From the NCBI GenBank assembly GCA_029906195.1, contig JARWSJ010000001.1, positions 2,542,001 through 2,606,000 on the forward strand: a stretch of DNA of 64,000 nt, written 5' to 3'. The position numbers were made by a program, and so were the translations under genes. The notes beneath the pieces were generated by a model. It made no database searches and was not told the origin of the DNA. It saw nothing but the letters and a program-made list of their open reading frames with translations. This document shows, piece by piece, positions 7,677 to 16,895 of this stretch (the stretch's first letter is position 1; every line of letters starts with the position of its first letter). This DNA is from Chitinophagaceae bacterium 26-R-25. Its GTDB lineage: Bacteria > Bacteroidota > Bacteroidia > Chitinophagales > Chitinophagaceae.

Positions 7677-10145
7677 ATGATAGGCACTATGCTTATCAAC
7701 TACTTTAAAATAGCACTAAGAAACTTATCCCGAAGCAAACTCTTTTCGAGTATCAATCTTTTTGGTCTTGCCATTGGAATGGCTTGTTGCATGTTGCTGC
7801 TGCTTTACATTTTGAGTGAGCTGTCTTTCGATAAACATCATCGTCATGCAAAGAACATATACATTATCCGCTCTGAAAGTTATTTTGGCGGAAGCAGAAA
7901 AGAAGGTGCTACAATATCCGCTCCTTATGCTTTTACACTAAAGCAATATTTCCCCGAAGTGGAACAGGCAACTCGTTTGTTTGTCAACATGGTGGCAGCA
8001 AAAACTTTGTTGCAAACACATGAGGATGGCAAAATCGCCCAATCCATTTATGAAGACAATGGCTATGCAGTCGATTCTACTTTCTTTGATGTCTTCACGT
8101 ATCGCTTTACTGCAGGCAACCCTGCTACTGCTTTGCAGGAACCTAATACAGTTGTTCTATCAGAAAACACGGCCCAAAAACTTTTTGGCAGCGAATCTCC
8201 TATCAACAAAACCGTTACTGTTGGCGGAACAACGGGCAACGGAGAACCATTTAAAGTGACAGGTGTTTTTAAAAGTGAAAACGGCCGTTCGCACATCAAC
8301 GCAAACTTTTTTGTGCCGATTTCATCTGGTTGGGTGGGTCAATTTTTACGTGGCAATACGTTGAATTTTTCTTACAACAACATGTTCTATACTTACCTGC
8401 GCCTGGGTCCCGGCACAGATGCAAAACAATTGGAAAGCAAATTGCCAGCCTACATGGAACGCTTTGCCAACAATGATTTGAAGGTTGCAGGCTTCAAAAA
8501 ATACATGCATTTGCTGCCAGTTACTGATATTCATTTGTATAGCGCTATTAACAGCGTGGTTACTTCTACCAACAGCAAAACCTATTTGTACATACTTGGT
8601 TGTATTGCAGCTTTCACATTGATCATTGCGTGCATCAACTTCATGAATCTTTCCACTGCAAGATCAGCGAAACGCGCTGTGGAAGTAGGTGTGAGAAAAG
8701 TTTTGGGAGCTGAAAAAAGTGAACTGGTAAAACAATTCCTTGGTGAGTCTATGGTGCTGTGCCTGCTATCACTCATCATTGCTTTGTTTGTTGTAGCGCT
8801 TGTGCTTCCATCATTCAATTTGCTTACTGGAAAAAGCTTTGCAATAAGTGACGTATTGAAACCTTCTATACTTGGCTGCTTTGTTTTGCTGGCCGTTGTT
8901 ACAGGATTTATTGCAGGAAGTTATCCGGCATTTTATCTTTCAGTTTTTAGGCCCGCACAGGTTTTAAAAGGTCGTTTTGCAAATTCTATTTCTGCAACCT
9001 CTCTCCGCAAAGGTCTCGTTGTATTTCAGTTTGTCATTTCCATAGTGCTTGTTTTGGCAACATTGATCATCCAAAAGCAAATGAAGTTTATGCATGATCA
9101 GCCACTGGGTTTTAACCAGGACCAACAAGTGATCATTCCCTTGCGCAGCAGCCAAACACGTGCCGCCTATACAGGTTTGAAGAACGATATCATGCAAAGC
9201 AATCTCGTTCTTGGTGCTTCCGGTGCTGACTACTATCCAGGCATTTTTAATGCATCAGATCTCAGCATCCGCAAACCTGAACAAAACATGAATGAGGTGC
9301 AACTGATGAAAACAAATGCTGTTGCACCGGATTACCTGCAAATGATGGGCTTCGAACTAAAACAGGGACGCATTTTTTCACGCGACCTCATGAGCGATAC
9401 CAATAACAAAATGGTGGTGAACGAAGCTGCTTTAAACAAATTCTCCATTCCCGCAGATAAAGCAATTGGTCAAAAACTTTTATGGGGTGCACCCGGTTCA
9501 CCGGAGTTTACAACCCTTGAAATTGTTGGTGTTGTAAAAGATTTTCATTTTGAAGATCTGCATCACAGCATTTCGCCTTATGCTTTCTTTTTGGCAAGCA
9601 ACACAAACCTTAATTACCTGATCGTTCACGCCAAAACTGCCAACATGGACAACGTGTTAAACATGCTTTCTGATAAATGGAAAAAGTATTGTGCAGATGA
9701 GCCTTTTGATTACAGTTTCCTTGACCAGGATTTCCTACGCAACTATAATGCAGAAGTAAAAACGATGAGCATTGTAAGCATTTTCACAGGCATTTCTATT
9801 TTCATTTCATGCCTTGGTTTGTTTGGTCTTGCAGTGTTTACGGCGCAACAAAGAACAAAGGAAATAGGCATTCGCAAAGTGCTTGGCGCTTCTGTAATAA
9901 ATATCACCACAATGCTGTCAAAAGATTTTGTAAAGCTTGTATTGGTTGCAATTGTTATTGCAAGTCCACTGGCTTATTACTTTATGCATGAATGGTTGAA
10001 TGATTTTGCTTACCGTACCAATATCAATGTGTGGGTGTTTATGTTGGCGGCTATTGTAGCCATTGCATTTGCGCTAATAACAGTAAGCATTCAGGCGGTG
10101 AGATCTGCGATGGTGAATCCGGTGGAAAGCTTGAGAACAGAGTGA
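7677..10145 (+). CDS. MacB/FtsX-type ABC transporter permease
   Basis: 822 residues; an ATG at 7689 (MLINYFKIALRN) is an equally good start. Family layout: N-terminal membrane segment (about 22-45), a large periplasmic MacB-like domain, an FtsX domain with three membrane segments (about 300-435), a fourth after RKGLVVFQF, a second periplasmic domain, and a C-terminal FtsX domain (about 690-815) with the conserved EIGIRKVLGA motif; EVGVRKVLGA marks the first FtsX copy. Such duplicated-FtsX permeases are very common in Bacteroidota and work with a separate ATPase, which is not adjacent here. Substrate unknown; efflux or lipoprotein handling are possible. Confidence 0.9.
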   Translation: MIGTMLINYFKIALRNLSRSKLFSSINLFGLAIGMACCMLLLLYILSELSFDKHHRHAKNIYIIRSESYFGGSRKEGATISAPYAFTLKQYFPEVEQATRLFVNMVAAKTLLQTHEDGKIAQSIYEDNGYAVDSTFFDVFTYRFTAGNPATALQEPNTVVLSENTAQKLFGSESPINKTVTVGGTTGNGEPFKVTGVFKSENGRSHINANFFVPISSGWVGQFLRGNTLNFSYNNMFYTYLRLGPGTDAKQLESKLPAYMERFANNDLKVAGFKKYMHLLPVTDIHLYSAINSVVTSTNSKTYLYILGCIAAFTLIIACINFMNLSTARSAKRAVEVGVRKVLGAEKSELVKQFLGESMVLCLLSLIIALFVVALVLPSFNLLTGKSFAISDVLKPSILGCFVLLAVVTGFIAGSYPAFYLSVFRPAQVLKGRFANSISATSLRKGLVVFQFVISIVLVLATLIIQKQMKFMHDQPLGFNQDQQVIIPLRSSQTRAAYTGLKNDIMQSNLVLGASGADYYPGIFNASDLSIRKPEQNMNEVQLMKTNAVAPDYLQMMGFELKQGRIFSRDLMSDTNNKMVVNEAALNKFSIPADKAIGQKLLWGAPGSPEFTTLEIVGVVKDFHFEDLHHSISPYAFFLASNTNLNYLIVHAKTANMDNVLNMLSDKWKKYCADEPFDYSFLDQDFLRNYNAEVKTMSIVSIFTGISIFISCLGLFGLAVFTAQQRTKEIGIRKVLGASVINITTMLSKDFVKLVLVAIVIASPLAYYFMHEWLNDFAYRTNINVWVFMLAAIVAIAFALITVSIQAVRSAMVNPVESLRTE

Positions 10146-10293
10146 GGAATTAGGAACTAGAAATTAGGAATTAGAACGTGGGGGCAGTATAAGTGATGTT
10201 CGTTCTTTTCCTTACGATAGCAAGGAGTTAATATTCAATTTTTCTGCAACACAGAAAGCGTCTCTAATTCCTAATTCCTAATTTCTAATTCCT
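10146..10293. repeat. Word-repeat element, copy A of a pair flanking the DUF6249 gene
   Basis: Left arm 10146-10178 (GGAATTAGGAACTAG words) starts on the base after the permease stop. Right arm about 10263-10293 has CTAATTCCTAATTCC words. The core ends with CAATTTTTCTGCAACACAG. Copy B at 10820-10968 shares the core (GCAGTAT near the left arm; CAATTTTAATGCAACGCAG near the right) in the same orientation. Confidence 0.85.
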
Positions 10294-10295
10294 GC

Positions 10296-10667
10296 TTAAG
10301 CTGCATTCTTAATCTCACGCTGCTGATCCAGTACTTCTTTCTTCTCTATTTTGTAAGAGTAGATCAATCCGATGCCGCCGCCGATGGCGATGAGAGCGAA
10401 CCATAAAGCTGGATTTTCTGTATCGTGTAAAACGTATTGAGTAATGAAGTAAGCAAGCGCTAATCCGATACCGGCGCCGAGGAGCAAAAGACCCCATTTC
10501 AGGCTGCGATAAGGAGCAGGAATGTTGGCGAACTCTTTGGGATTTAATCCTCTGTCAATCAACGCCATGTTTTCTTTGTTTACGAGGTAGCGCCATCCAA
10601 ATATCATTGCAAAGCCGCTTACAAACGATATGATTAACCAGAGTATTGCTAATTGACCTGTTTCCAT
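10296..10667 (-). CDS. DUF6249-like integral membrane protein
   Basis: 123 residues with three membrane segments (about 6-26, 57-79 and 85-105) separated by a short loop NKENMALIDRGLNPKE, which is the recognisable DUF6249 feature, and a charged C-terminal tail KKEVLDQQREIKNAA. Function unknown. In Bacteroidota such proteins are often found beside ECF sigma/anti-sigma genes, as here (sigma gene at 11008 on the other strand). The gene is bracketed by two direct copies of a word-repeat element. Confidence 0.8.
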   Translation of the reverse strand: METGQLAILWLIISFVSGFAMIFGWRYLVNKENMALIDRGLNPKEFANIPAPYRSLKWGLLLLGAGIGLALAYFITQYVLHDTENPALWFALIAIGGGIGLIYSYKIEKKEVLDQQREIKNAA

Positions 10668-10809
10668 TTTAATGATTTTAATGAATTTATAATTAGTTTT
10701 TTAAGAGTTTCTTTCTTGTCAGACTACCCTTTTGTTTTTGAGGTTACATCTTTCAGGAAATATTTTTTATCAACCGGTTTCAAAATATCAGACTAGGAAT
10801 GAGGGGAAA

Positions 10810-10976
10810 AGGTTACAACAATTAGGAATTAAGAATTAGGAATTAGGAATTTAGGGGTGCTGCAGTATCAGGCATATCCGGCCCTGTCTTTATTGTAGCA
10901 GGAAATTTGCACCCAATTTTAATGCAACGCAGAAAGAATTCTAATTCCTAACTCCTAATTTCTAATTCGTGTAACC
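10810..10976. repeat. Word-repeat element, copy B
   Basis: Arms 10820-10856 (ATTAGGAATTAAGAATTAGG words) and about 10936-10968, enclosed by a further unique inverted pair GGTTACA (811-817) and TGTAACC (970-976). The core is related to copy A. The gap 10668-11007 holds only this element and AT-rich sequence; no gene seen. Confidence 0.85.
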
Positions 10977-11007
10977 TCAACCCTTCCAAAGTCGTCAAAC
11001 AATACCA

Positions 11008-11589
11008 ATGACAACACAACCTTCAGACAATGATTTAATTGTGCAGGTGCTTCGGGGCAATCAGCAGATGTTTGCGGAGTTGGTGAAACGATACCAGAAT
11101 TTCGTTTTTACCATTATTCTGCGATATGTTGAGAGTCGCGAGGATGCGGAAGAGATTTCGCAGGATGTTTTCGTTAAAGCTTATCGCAGCCTGGCAGATT
11201 TTCGCGGCGATAGTAAATTCAGCACGTGGCTTTATACAATTACCTCTACAACCTGCATTACACATTTAAGACGCAAAAAACAGGATGTATTTTCTCTTGA
11301 CCAGGAAAATGTATTTGCAAGAGCCGAGAACCTGAATTCCGGTTTTACAGCAAATGAAGTGGAGCAAAAATCTAAAATCAATATGGTGAACAGTGCTATC
11401 GCGCTGCTTTCACCGGACGACGCCCAGGTGATCACCTTATTTTACAAGGCAGAACAGAGCCTGGATGAAATTGCAACCATCATGGGCCTGGAAACAAACA
11501 CGGTAAAGGTGCGGCTGCACAGGGCAAGGCAACGATTAAAAGAAAAAATGGAAAAGCATTTCGTCGCCGAATTAAGCGATCTTAAATAA
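11008..11589 (+). CDS. ECF-type RNA polymerase sigma factor
   Basis: 193 residues. Region 2 (about 25-95) has LVKRYQNFVFTIILRYVESREDAEEISQDVFVKAYRSL; region 4 (about 130-185) has LSPDDAQVITLFYKAEQSLDEIATIMGLETNTVKVRLHRARQRL with a clear helix-turn-helix. No region 3 and no extra C-terminal domain. It lies 62 bp upstream of an anti-sigma-like membrane protein and then an Omp85-like barrel, suggesting an envelope-responsive circuit. The target promoters cannot be told from the window. Confidence 0.93.
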   Translation: MTTQPSDNDLIVQVLRGNQQMFAELVKRYQNFVFTIILRYVESREDAEEISQDVFVKAYRSLADFRGDSKFSTWLYTITSTTCITHLRRKKQDVFSLDQENVFARAENLNSGFTANEVEQKSKINMVNSAIALLSPDDAQVITLFYKAEQSLDEIATIMGLETNTVKVRLHRARQRLKEKMEKHFVAELSDLK

Positions 11590-11651
11590 TTCTTAAGAAA
11601 AACCATTTACGAATCTGACTTTGATCTTTTACTTTTATAAAACACATTATT

Positions 11652-12185
11652 ATGGACACAAATAGCAATATGGAAGAAAGATTATGGGACTACGTTGACG
11701 GTATTTCCAGTGCCCATGAAAAAAGTGTGATTGAAAAATTGCTGGAAACCGATAGCGAATGGCGCCATAAATACAAAGAGATTCTGAAGGCCAACATTCT
11801 TTTGCAGGAAAGCATTGACCTCGACGAGCCTTCAATGCGCTTTACGCAAAATGTTATGGAAGATATCGCCAAATACAAAATTGCTCCGGCTGCTTCTACC
11901 TATATCAACAAGAAGATTATCTACGGCATCGCGGCCGTCTTTTTAACCATTATTGTGGCGATGTTTGTATACGTTTTTGCAAACGTAGACTGGGCTACTA
12001 CAGGATCTGGCGGTGGTATACCATTTGATATTTCTAAGATTAATTATGGCAAAATATTCAGCAGCACATATGTAAACATGTTCCTGATGCTGAACGTGAT
12101 GATCGGCCTGGTATTTTTAGATAAGTATCTTTCGGTTAGGAAGAAAAAACTGCTGGAGCAGGATTTAACAAACACATCCATTTAA
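11652..12185 (+). CDS. Putative anti-sigma factor, membrane protein
   Basis: 177 residues. The N-terminal cytoplasmic part (1-85) begins MEERLWDYVDGISSAHEKSVIEKLL, which resembles the zf-HC2-type anti-sigma domain but lacks the Zn-binding His and Cys residues. Two membrane segments follow (about 89-110 and 139-157) with a Gly-rich periplasmic loop between, and a short basic tail (SVRKKKLLEQ). Position directly after the ECF sigma gene is the main support. It could instead be an unrelated small membrane protein. Confidence 0.75.
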   Translation: MDTNSNMEERLWDYVDGISSAHEKSVIEKLLETDSEWRHKYKEILKANILLQESIDLDEPSMRFTQNVMEDIAKYKIAPAASTYINKKIIYGIAAVFLTIIVAMFVYVFANVDWATTGSGGGIPFDISKINYGKIFSSTYVNMFLMLNVMIGLVFLDKYLSVRKKKLLEQDLTNTSI

Positions 12186-12294
12186 CCGTTTAATCAATTA
12201 AACTTACTCTATTTAATCAGGTCGAATCCGCTAAATTTGCCGTTTAGTTGTAAATCAGCACTGTTCAGCATTTTGAACAAAGGATATTGACCTA

Positions 12295-13524
12295 TTGACA
12301 AAGAATCTTCTAATAACGCTTACTTTTATAATTTGCGGAGTTTTCTCCGCAAACGTTTTTGCACAGGATACATCCATTATCAGGCAGTTTAAACCGACGA
12401 TCGATACCAGCCGCGAGGCAGTACCTGAAAAGGATTTGATCGACGTAATGCACTCCTTACGAAAAAATAAACCGGCCAAAGTTGTCGATACGACCATCCA
12501 GCCACAAAAGTTTCTTTACTCCGTTGTGCCAGCTGTTGGCTATACCCTTTCCAGTGGTTGGACTGCGATTCTGAGCGCGAATGTTGCGACCTATTTAAGC
12601 GATCCCAAAACAACCAATATCTCCAGCCTTACGGTAAGCGCCAATTATACCCAATACAGCCAGTTAACGCTTCCTGTTTTTTTAACGGTCTGGACAAAAG
12701 ACAACAAATGGAATATTTCGGCGGATTGGCGATTTTACAAATACCCGCAGGATACTTACGGCCTGGGCGGCCATAGCCAGATTGAAAATGCAGATAATAT
12801 CGACTACTATCATTTGCGGCTGCATCAGTCAGTACAAAAGAGAATAACAAGCTCTTTATACCTTGGCCTGGGCTACTTTCTGGACTACCATTGGGATATA
12901 GATGAAAAAGGATACAACAAAGACGTAGCGGAATATGGCCTTCCGGCAAAAACACTTGCCTCTGGCCCGGTTGCAACCATTTTATTTGACAGCCGGAAAA
13001 ACTCGATCAATCCTTCACAGGGCTTTTTCGCAAATGTTGTGTACAGGCCCAACCTCACCATATTTGGAAGCGATAATAACTGGCAGTCGCTAACAATCGA
13101 CGTAAGAAAATACATCAATTTTCCAAAGGGCAGCAAAAACGTATTGGCGTTTTGGAACCTCGACTGGCTCACACCATCAGGCAAGCCGCCTTACCTTGAT
13201 TTGCCCAGTACTGGCTGGGACTCTTTTAACAACACTGGCCGTGGTTATATTCAGGGGCGCTACAGAAGCTATAACATGCTGTATCTCGAAAGCGAATACC
13301 GCTTCCAGATTTCGCGCAACGGGCTGTTCGGGGGCGTGGTGTTTGCCAATGCGCAAAGTTTTTCCAACGGCCCCGGTCTTCATTTCGATAATGCTGCACC
13401 CGCCGCAGGACTTGGTCTCCGTATCAAAGTGAACAAAATTTCAAAAGCAAACATTGCTATTGACTACGGCTTCGGACTCAATGGATCGAGAGGTCTGTTT
13501 GTGAATCTGGGAGAAATCTTTTAG
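12295..13524 (+). CDS. Omp85/BamA-like outer membrane barrel without POTRA domains
   Basis: 409 residues from a TTG start (12295); no ATG lies in frame between the upstream stop (12274-12276) and the signal peptide. Signal peptide about 1-24 with cleavage after VFA. After a short linker the rest is amphipathic beta strands of the surface-antigen (D15) type: LFDSRKNSINPSQGFFANV is the usual strand signature, GRGYIQGRYR stands where the conserved RGY/RGF element is expected, and GLGLRIKVNKISKANIAIDYG and a terminal strand ending in IF close the barrel. No POTRA repeats fit before the barrel. Possibly in one transcript with the sigma/anti-sigma genes. Function unknown. Confidence 0.82.
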   Translation: MTKNLLITLTFIICGVFSANVFAQDTSIIRQFKPTIDTSREAVPEKDLIDVMHSLRKNKPAKVVDTTIQPQKFLYSVVPAVGYTLSSGWTAILSANVATYLSDPKTTNISSLTVSANYTQYSQLTLPVFLTVWTKDNKWNISADWRFYKYPQDTYGLGGHSQIENADNIDYYHLRLHQSVQKRITSSLYLGLGYFLDYHWDIDEKGYNKDVAEYGLPAKTLASGPVATILFDSRKNSINPSQGFFANVVYRPNLTIFGSDNNWQSLTIDVRKYINFPKGSKNVLAFWNLDWLTPSGKPPYLDLPSTGWDSFNNTGRGYIQGRYRSYNMLYLESEYRFQISRNGLFGGVVFANAQSFSNGPGLHFDNAAPAAGLGLRIKVNKISKANIAIDYGFGLNGSRGLFVNLGEIF

Positions 13525-13533
13525 AATAAGAAT

Positions 13534-14316
13534 TTATTGGGAGAATAAAATCTTCATAGGCTCCGCATTTTTTAGTTCAACCTTTTTCGGTATCTCAAGC
13601 AAAAAACGCAACAGTTCGTTGGCTTCGTACGGAAAGAACGCGGATTTAAAAAACCTCACCTTGTTGTTATAATGCACTTCAAGCGTAAAAGTTGGCGCAT
13701 CGATATTAAATTGCTTAGGATCTATAAGTTTATCAAGTTCTGAGACAGCAAGTATTTTAAGCAATTCATCGTAAAGTTGATCAGTTAGGACAGCAGTACA
13801 GGAGCCCTTTTTAACAGCATAATTATCCCCATGAAATTTCATCTGCTTTTTGTTGTCGATCTGAAACTCCATAGCAGGGCATACGCCATAACACGTTGTT
13901 GAACTGAACAGAATCTTCTCTAAGCGGATGGTGTCAGTAGATATCATCTGCCGGCTTCGGAAGGTCAGTACTTTTTTCGGAATTTCTGTGAAAGCAAGCA
14001 ATCTTGAATCAGGGTCGAGGGATACTAATTTTAACTCATCTGTTGTTAGAGTTTCAATAATAAAATCATGATTTTTGTTGCCGTTAAAGTCGTGCTCAAC
14101 TACGCGGAGCGTATCGCTTATTGTCAAATATCTGTACGCTCGTTTTATTAAGTGCTTTTTTCCGTCATATTCTAAAACATATTCCACCCGCATTGCATCG
14201 GAGTCGACTTCCAAATGATTATTGGCGTCTCCAACCCACAACTTATTTAAAGGAATCTTTTGGCTAAATGCAAAAGAGGAGGCAAAAAAAACAATTAACG
14301 TTAAAATTAGCTTCAT
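13534..14316 (-). CDS. Secreted DUF6438-like protein
   Basis: 260 residues from the ATG at 14316; an upstream start would add 11 residues and spoil the signal peptide. Signal peptide MKLILTLIVFFASSFAFSQ. The region at about 140-240 has STTCYGVCPAMEFQID followed by a KKG turn, like the C-x-G-x-CP core of DUF6438; the two cysteines may form a disulfide. Periplasmic or outer-surface location is expected. The gene converges on the Omp85-like gene with only 9 bp between stops and lies after a strong hairpin downstream of tex. Function unknown. Confidence 0.75.
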   Translation of the reverse strand: MKLILTLIVFFASSFAFSQKIPLNKLWVGDANNHLEVDSDAMRVEYVLEYDGKKHLIKRAYRYLTISDTLRVVEHDFNGNKNHDFIIETLTTDELKLVSLDPDSRLLAFTEIPKKVLTFRSRQMISTDTIRLEKILFSSTTCYGVCPAMEFQIDNKKQMKFHGDNYAVKKGSCTAVLTDQLYDELLKILAVSELDKLIDPKQFNIDAPTFTLEVHYNNKVRFFKSAFFPYEANELLRFLLEIPKKVELKNAEPMKILFSQ

Positions 14317-14364
14317 AAAAATTATCGAAAACTTTTGCGCATTTGGCATGGCTGGATATAATAA

Positions 14365-14400
14365 ACTGAAAAGAGACGCGAAAATTGCGTCTCTTTCAGT
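14365..14400. terminator. Bidirectional-type terminator hairpin after tex
   Basis: AAAGAGACGC (370-379) pairs with GCGTCTCTTT (387-396) over a 7-nt loop, extended by ACTGA/TCAGT with one bulge. It lies 9 bp after the tex stop on the minus strand. Confidence 0.8.
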
Positions 14401-14408
14401 TATAAAAA

Positions 14409-16685
14409 TTAGTCGTTGAACTTCTTCTTAATATCCATCAGTTTTGCCTGGAACGGATTCAATGGCTGTGGTTTGCCGCCGCCCTGTTGTGGCTTCTTGG
14501 CGCTTTGGTTGCCACCACTCCTTTGGCCCTGCTCTTTGTTTTCTCTCGCAGGTTTGCTGCCGTCTTTCATGGTAAGACCAATACGTTTTCTTGCAACATC
14601 CACTTCAGTTACCGTAACCATTACTTTTTGCTGCAATTTCACGGCTTCGTTCGGATCGCTGATGTAAGAATTACTAAGCTGAGAAATGTGGACCAAACCA
14701 TCTTGTTTTACACCAATGTCAACAAACGCACCGAAGTTGGTAATGTTTGTAACGATCCCCGGCACGGTCATTCCCACTTTTACATCTTCAATGGTTTTGA
14801 TGGTTTCATCAAAACGGAACTCTTCAATCTGGGCACGTGGGTCACGGCCAGGTTTTTCAAGCTCTTTCAAAATATCATCAATAGTGAACTCACCTACTTT
14901 TTCAGATACATACTGCTTGCGGTTGATCTGTTTGCGCAAATCATTTTGCTTGATCAGATCTTCCACCGAACAGTTCAGATCTTTGGCCATAGCCTGCACA
15001 ACTGAATAACTTTCAGGGTGAACGGCGCTGTTATCCAGCGGATTTTCAGCATTGCGAATGCGTAAGAAGCCCGCACACTGTTCGAATGTTTTTGGCCCCA
15101 TCAGACTCACTTTTTTCAGCTCGTCACGGGTTTTAAAAGCACCATTTTTTGTTCTGTATTCAACAATGTTTTTTGCCAGTGTTGCGCTCAGACCGGAAAC
15201 GTAGTTCAGCAAATGCTTACTTGCAGTATTCAAATCAACTCCTACGTGGTTTACCGCACTTTCCACTACTTTATCGAGACTTTCTTTCAAACGTGTTTGG
15301 TTTACGTCGTGCTGGTACTGACCAACGCCAATTGACTTTGGATCGATTTTTACCAATTCACTCAGCGGATCAAGCAAGCGACGGCCAATGCTGATAGAAC
15401 CACGAACGGTTACATCCTGATCAGGAAACTCTTCACGTGCCACTTCTGATGCAGAGTAAATAGAAGCGCCGCTTTCATTTACCATGAATATACTTAGGTG
15501 CTTGCCAAAGTCAATGTTTCGAACGAGTTGTTCTGTTTCACGACCTGCAGTACCGTTACCAACACCAATGGCTTCGATGTCGTATTTGTTTACAAGATAT
15601 TTTAACTCGTGGATCGCTTCATCCGTTTGATGTTGCGATAATGTATAGATCGTTGTGTTGTGCAGGAAATTACCCTGCTCATCAAGGCAAACAACTTTAC
15701 AACCGGTACGGTAACCCGGATCGATTGCCAGCACACGTTTTGAGCCCAGTGGAGAAGCCAGCAACAACTGACGAAGATTTTCCGCGAATACTTTTATCGC
15801 TTCTTCATCAGCATCTGTTTTACTAAGCAGGCGGTATTCATTTTCGATAGAAGGTTTCAGCAAACGATCGAATGAATCGTCAATCGCTTTTTTCACTTCA
15901 CCGGCAGCTGGATTGCTTGCTTTTACAAATATTCTTTCAAGGTCCTCAACACCGGTTGTTTTGTCGATGTTAAGATCCATGATCAAATAACCTTCTTTTT
16001 CACCGCGACGAATAGCTAGAATTCTATGTGAAGGGCTTTGGGAAAGCGGTTCGTTAAATTCAAAATAATCGCGGTATTTCTGCGCTTCAGGGTCTTCTTT
16101 TTTGCTCGACAAAACTTTCGCCTGCAACACAGAAGTTTCTTTAAATATCTGGCGCACTTTGTTTCTTGCCTGCTCATTTTCGCTCACCCACTCTGCGATG
16201 ATGTCTCTTGCACCCTGCAATGCTTCTTTATTATCTTTTACAAGATCGTTGAGGTATTTTGCCGCTTCTTCATCCGGAACTTCGTTGCCTTGTTCGAAAA
16301 GCAATTTTGCCAACGGCTCCAAACCTTTTTCAATGGCTTGAGTGGCCCTTGTTTTACGTTTTGGTTTGTAAGGCAGATAAATATCTTCCAGTTCGGTAGC
16401 GTCATAACAATCGTCAATACGTTGTTTAAGCTCTGGCGTTAATTTACCCAGGCCCTCGATTGTTTTGATAACTGTTTCTTTACGTTTCTCAAGCTCGTTG
16501 AAATACTTGATTTCTTCCACTACATTGTTGATCACCACCTCGTCGAGGTTTCCTGTAGCTTCCTTCCTGTATCGCGCCATAAACGGAATGGTTGCCCCTT
16601 CAGCGTTCATGTCATGAATATTGGTAATCTGCTTAATAGATAGGCTTAATTTTTCCGCAGCTTTTTGTACGTACTTCGGTTCCAT
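14409..16685 (-). CDS. tex: Tex-family RNA-binding transcription accessory protein
   Basis: 758 residues in the family order: N-terminal helical domain (ATIPFMARYRKEATGNLDE), a YqgF/RNase-H-like domain beginning KRVLAIDPGYRTGCKVVCLDEQG (about 318-440), helix-hairpin-helix motifs (NTASKHLLNYVSGLSATLAKNIVEYR, about 485-560), and a C-terminal S1 domain (VGMTVPGIVTNITNFGAFVDIGVKQDGLVHISQLS, about 635-705). A low-complexity Gly/Gln/Lys tail follows. Binds nucleic acid and is linked to transcription or RNA turnover. Monocistronic. Confidence 0.95.
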   Translation of the reverse strand: MEPKYVQKAAEKLSLSIKQITNIHDMNAEGATIPFMARYRKEATGNLDEVVINNVVEEIKYFNELEKRKETVIKTIEGLGKLTPELKQRIDDCYDATELEDIYLPYKPKRKTRATQAIEKGLEPLAKLLFEQGNEVPDEEAAKYLNDLVKDNKEALQGARDIIAEWVSENEQARNKVRQIFKETSVLQAKVLSSKKEDPEAQKYRDYFEFNEPLSQSPSHRILAIRRGEKEGYLIMDLNIDKTTGVEDLERIFVKASNPAAGEVKKAIDDSFDRLLKPSIENEYRLLSKTDADEEAIKVFAENLRQLLLASPLGSKRVLAIDPGYRTGCKVVCLDEQGNFLHNTTIYTLSQHQTDEAIHELKYLVNKYDIEAIGVGNGTAGRETEQLVRNIDFGKHLSIFMVNESGASIYSASEVAREEFPDQDVTVRGSISIGRRLLDPLSELVKIDPKSIGVGQYQHDVNQTRLKESLDKVVESAVNHVGVDLNTASKHLLNYVSGLSATLAKNIVEYRTKNGAFKTRDELKKVSLMGPKTFEQCAGFLRIRNAENPLDNSAVHPESYSVVQAMAKDLNCSVEDLIKQNDLRKQINRKQYVSEKVGEFTIDDILKELEKPGRDPRAQIEEFRFDETIKTIEDVKVGMTVPGIVTNITNFGAFVDIGVKQDGLVHISQLSNSYISDPNEAVKLQQKVMVTVTEVDVARKRIGLTMKDGSKPARENKEQGQRSGGNQSAKKPQQGGGKPQPLNPFQAKLMDIKKKFND

Positions 16686-16799
16686 GAGTAAATATTTTTA
16701 AAGAAACGATTTTCGCTTTTTTTGGAAAAGCGGGGAGCAAATGTAAGGTATGAATTGAAAGAAAAAACTTTGATTTTTTATCCGGAAAGACGTATTAAA

Positions 16800-16887
16800 C
16801 AAGTCAAAATTAAAAAGTCAAAAGTCAAAAAGGAAACCTGATTTTCGCGGAGTCTTTTTTAACTTTTGACTTTTGATTTTTGACTTC
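16800..16887. repeat. Inverted word repeat (AAGTCAAAAGTCAAAA)
   Basis: Left arm about 16800-16832, right arm about 16854-16887 (CTTTTGACTTTTGA words), core about 20 bp. It sits just beyond the thioesterase stop and upstream of tex. Confidence 0.85.
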
Positions 16888-16895
16888 TGGTATAG

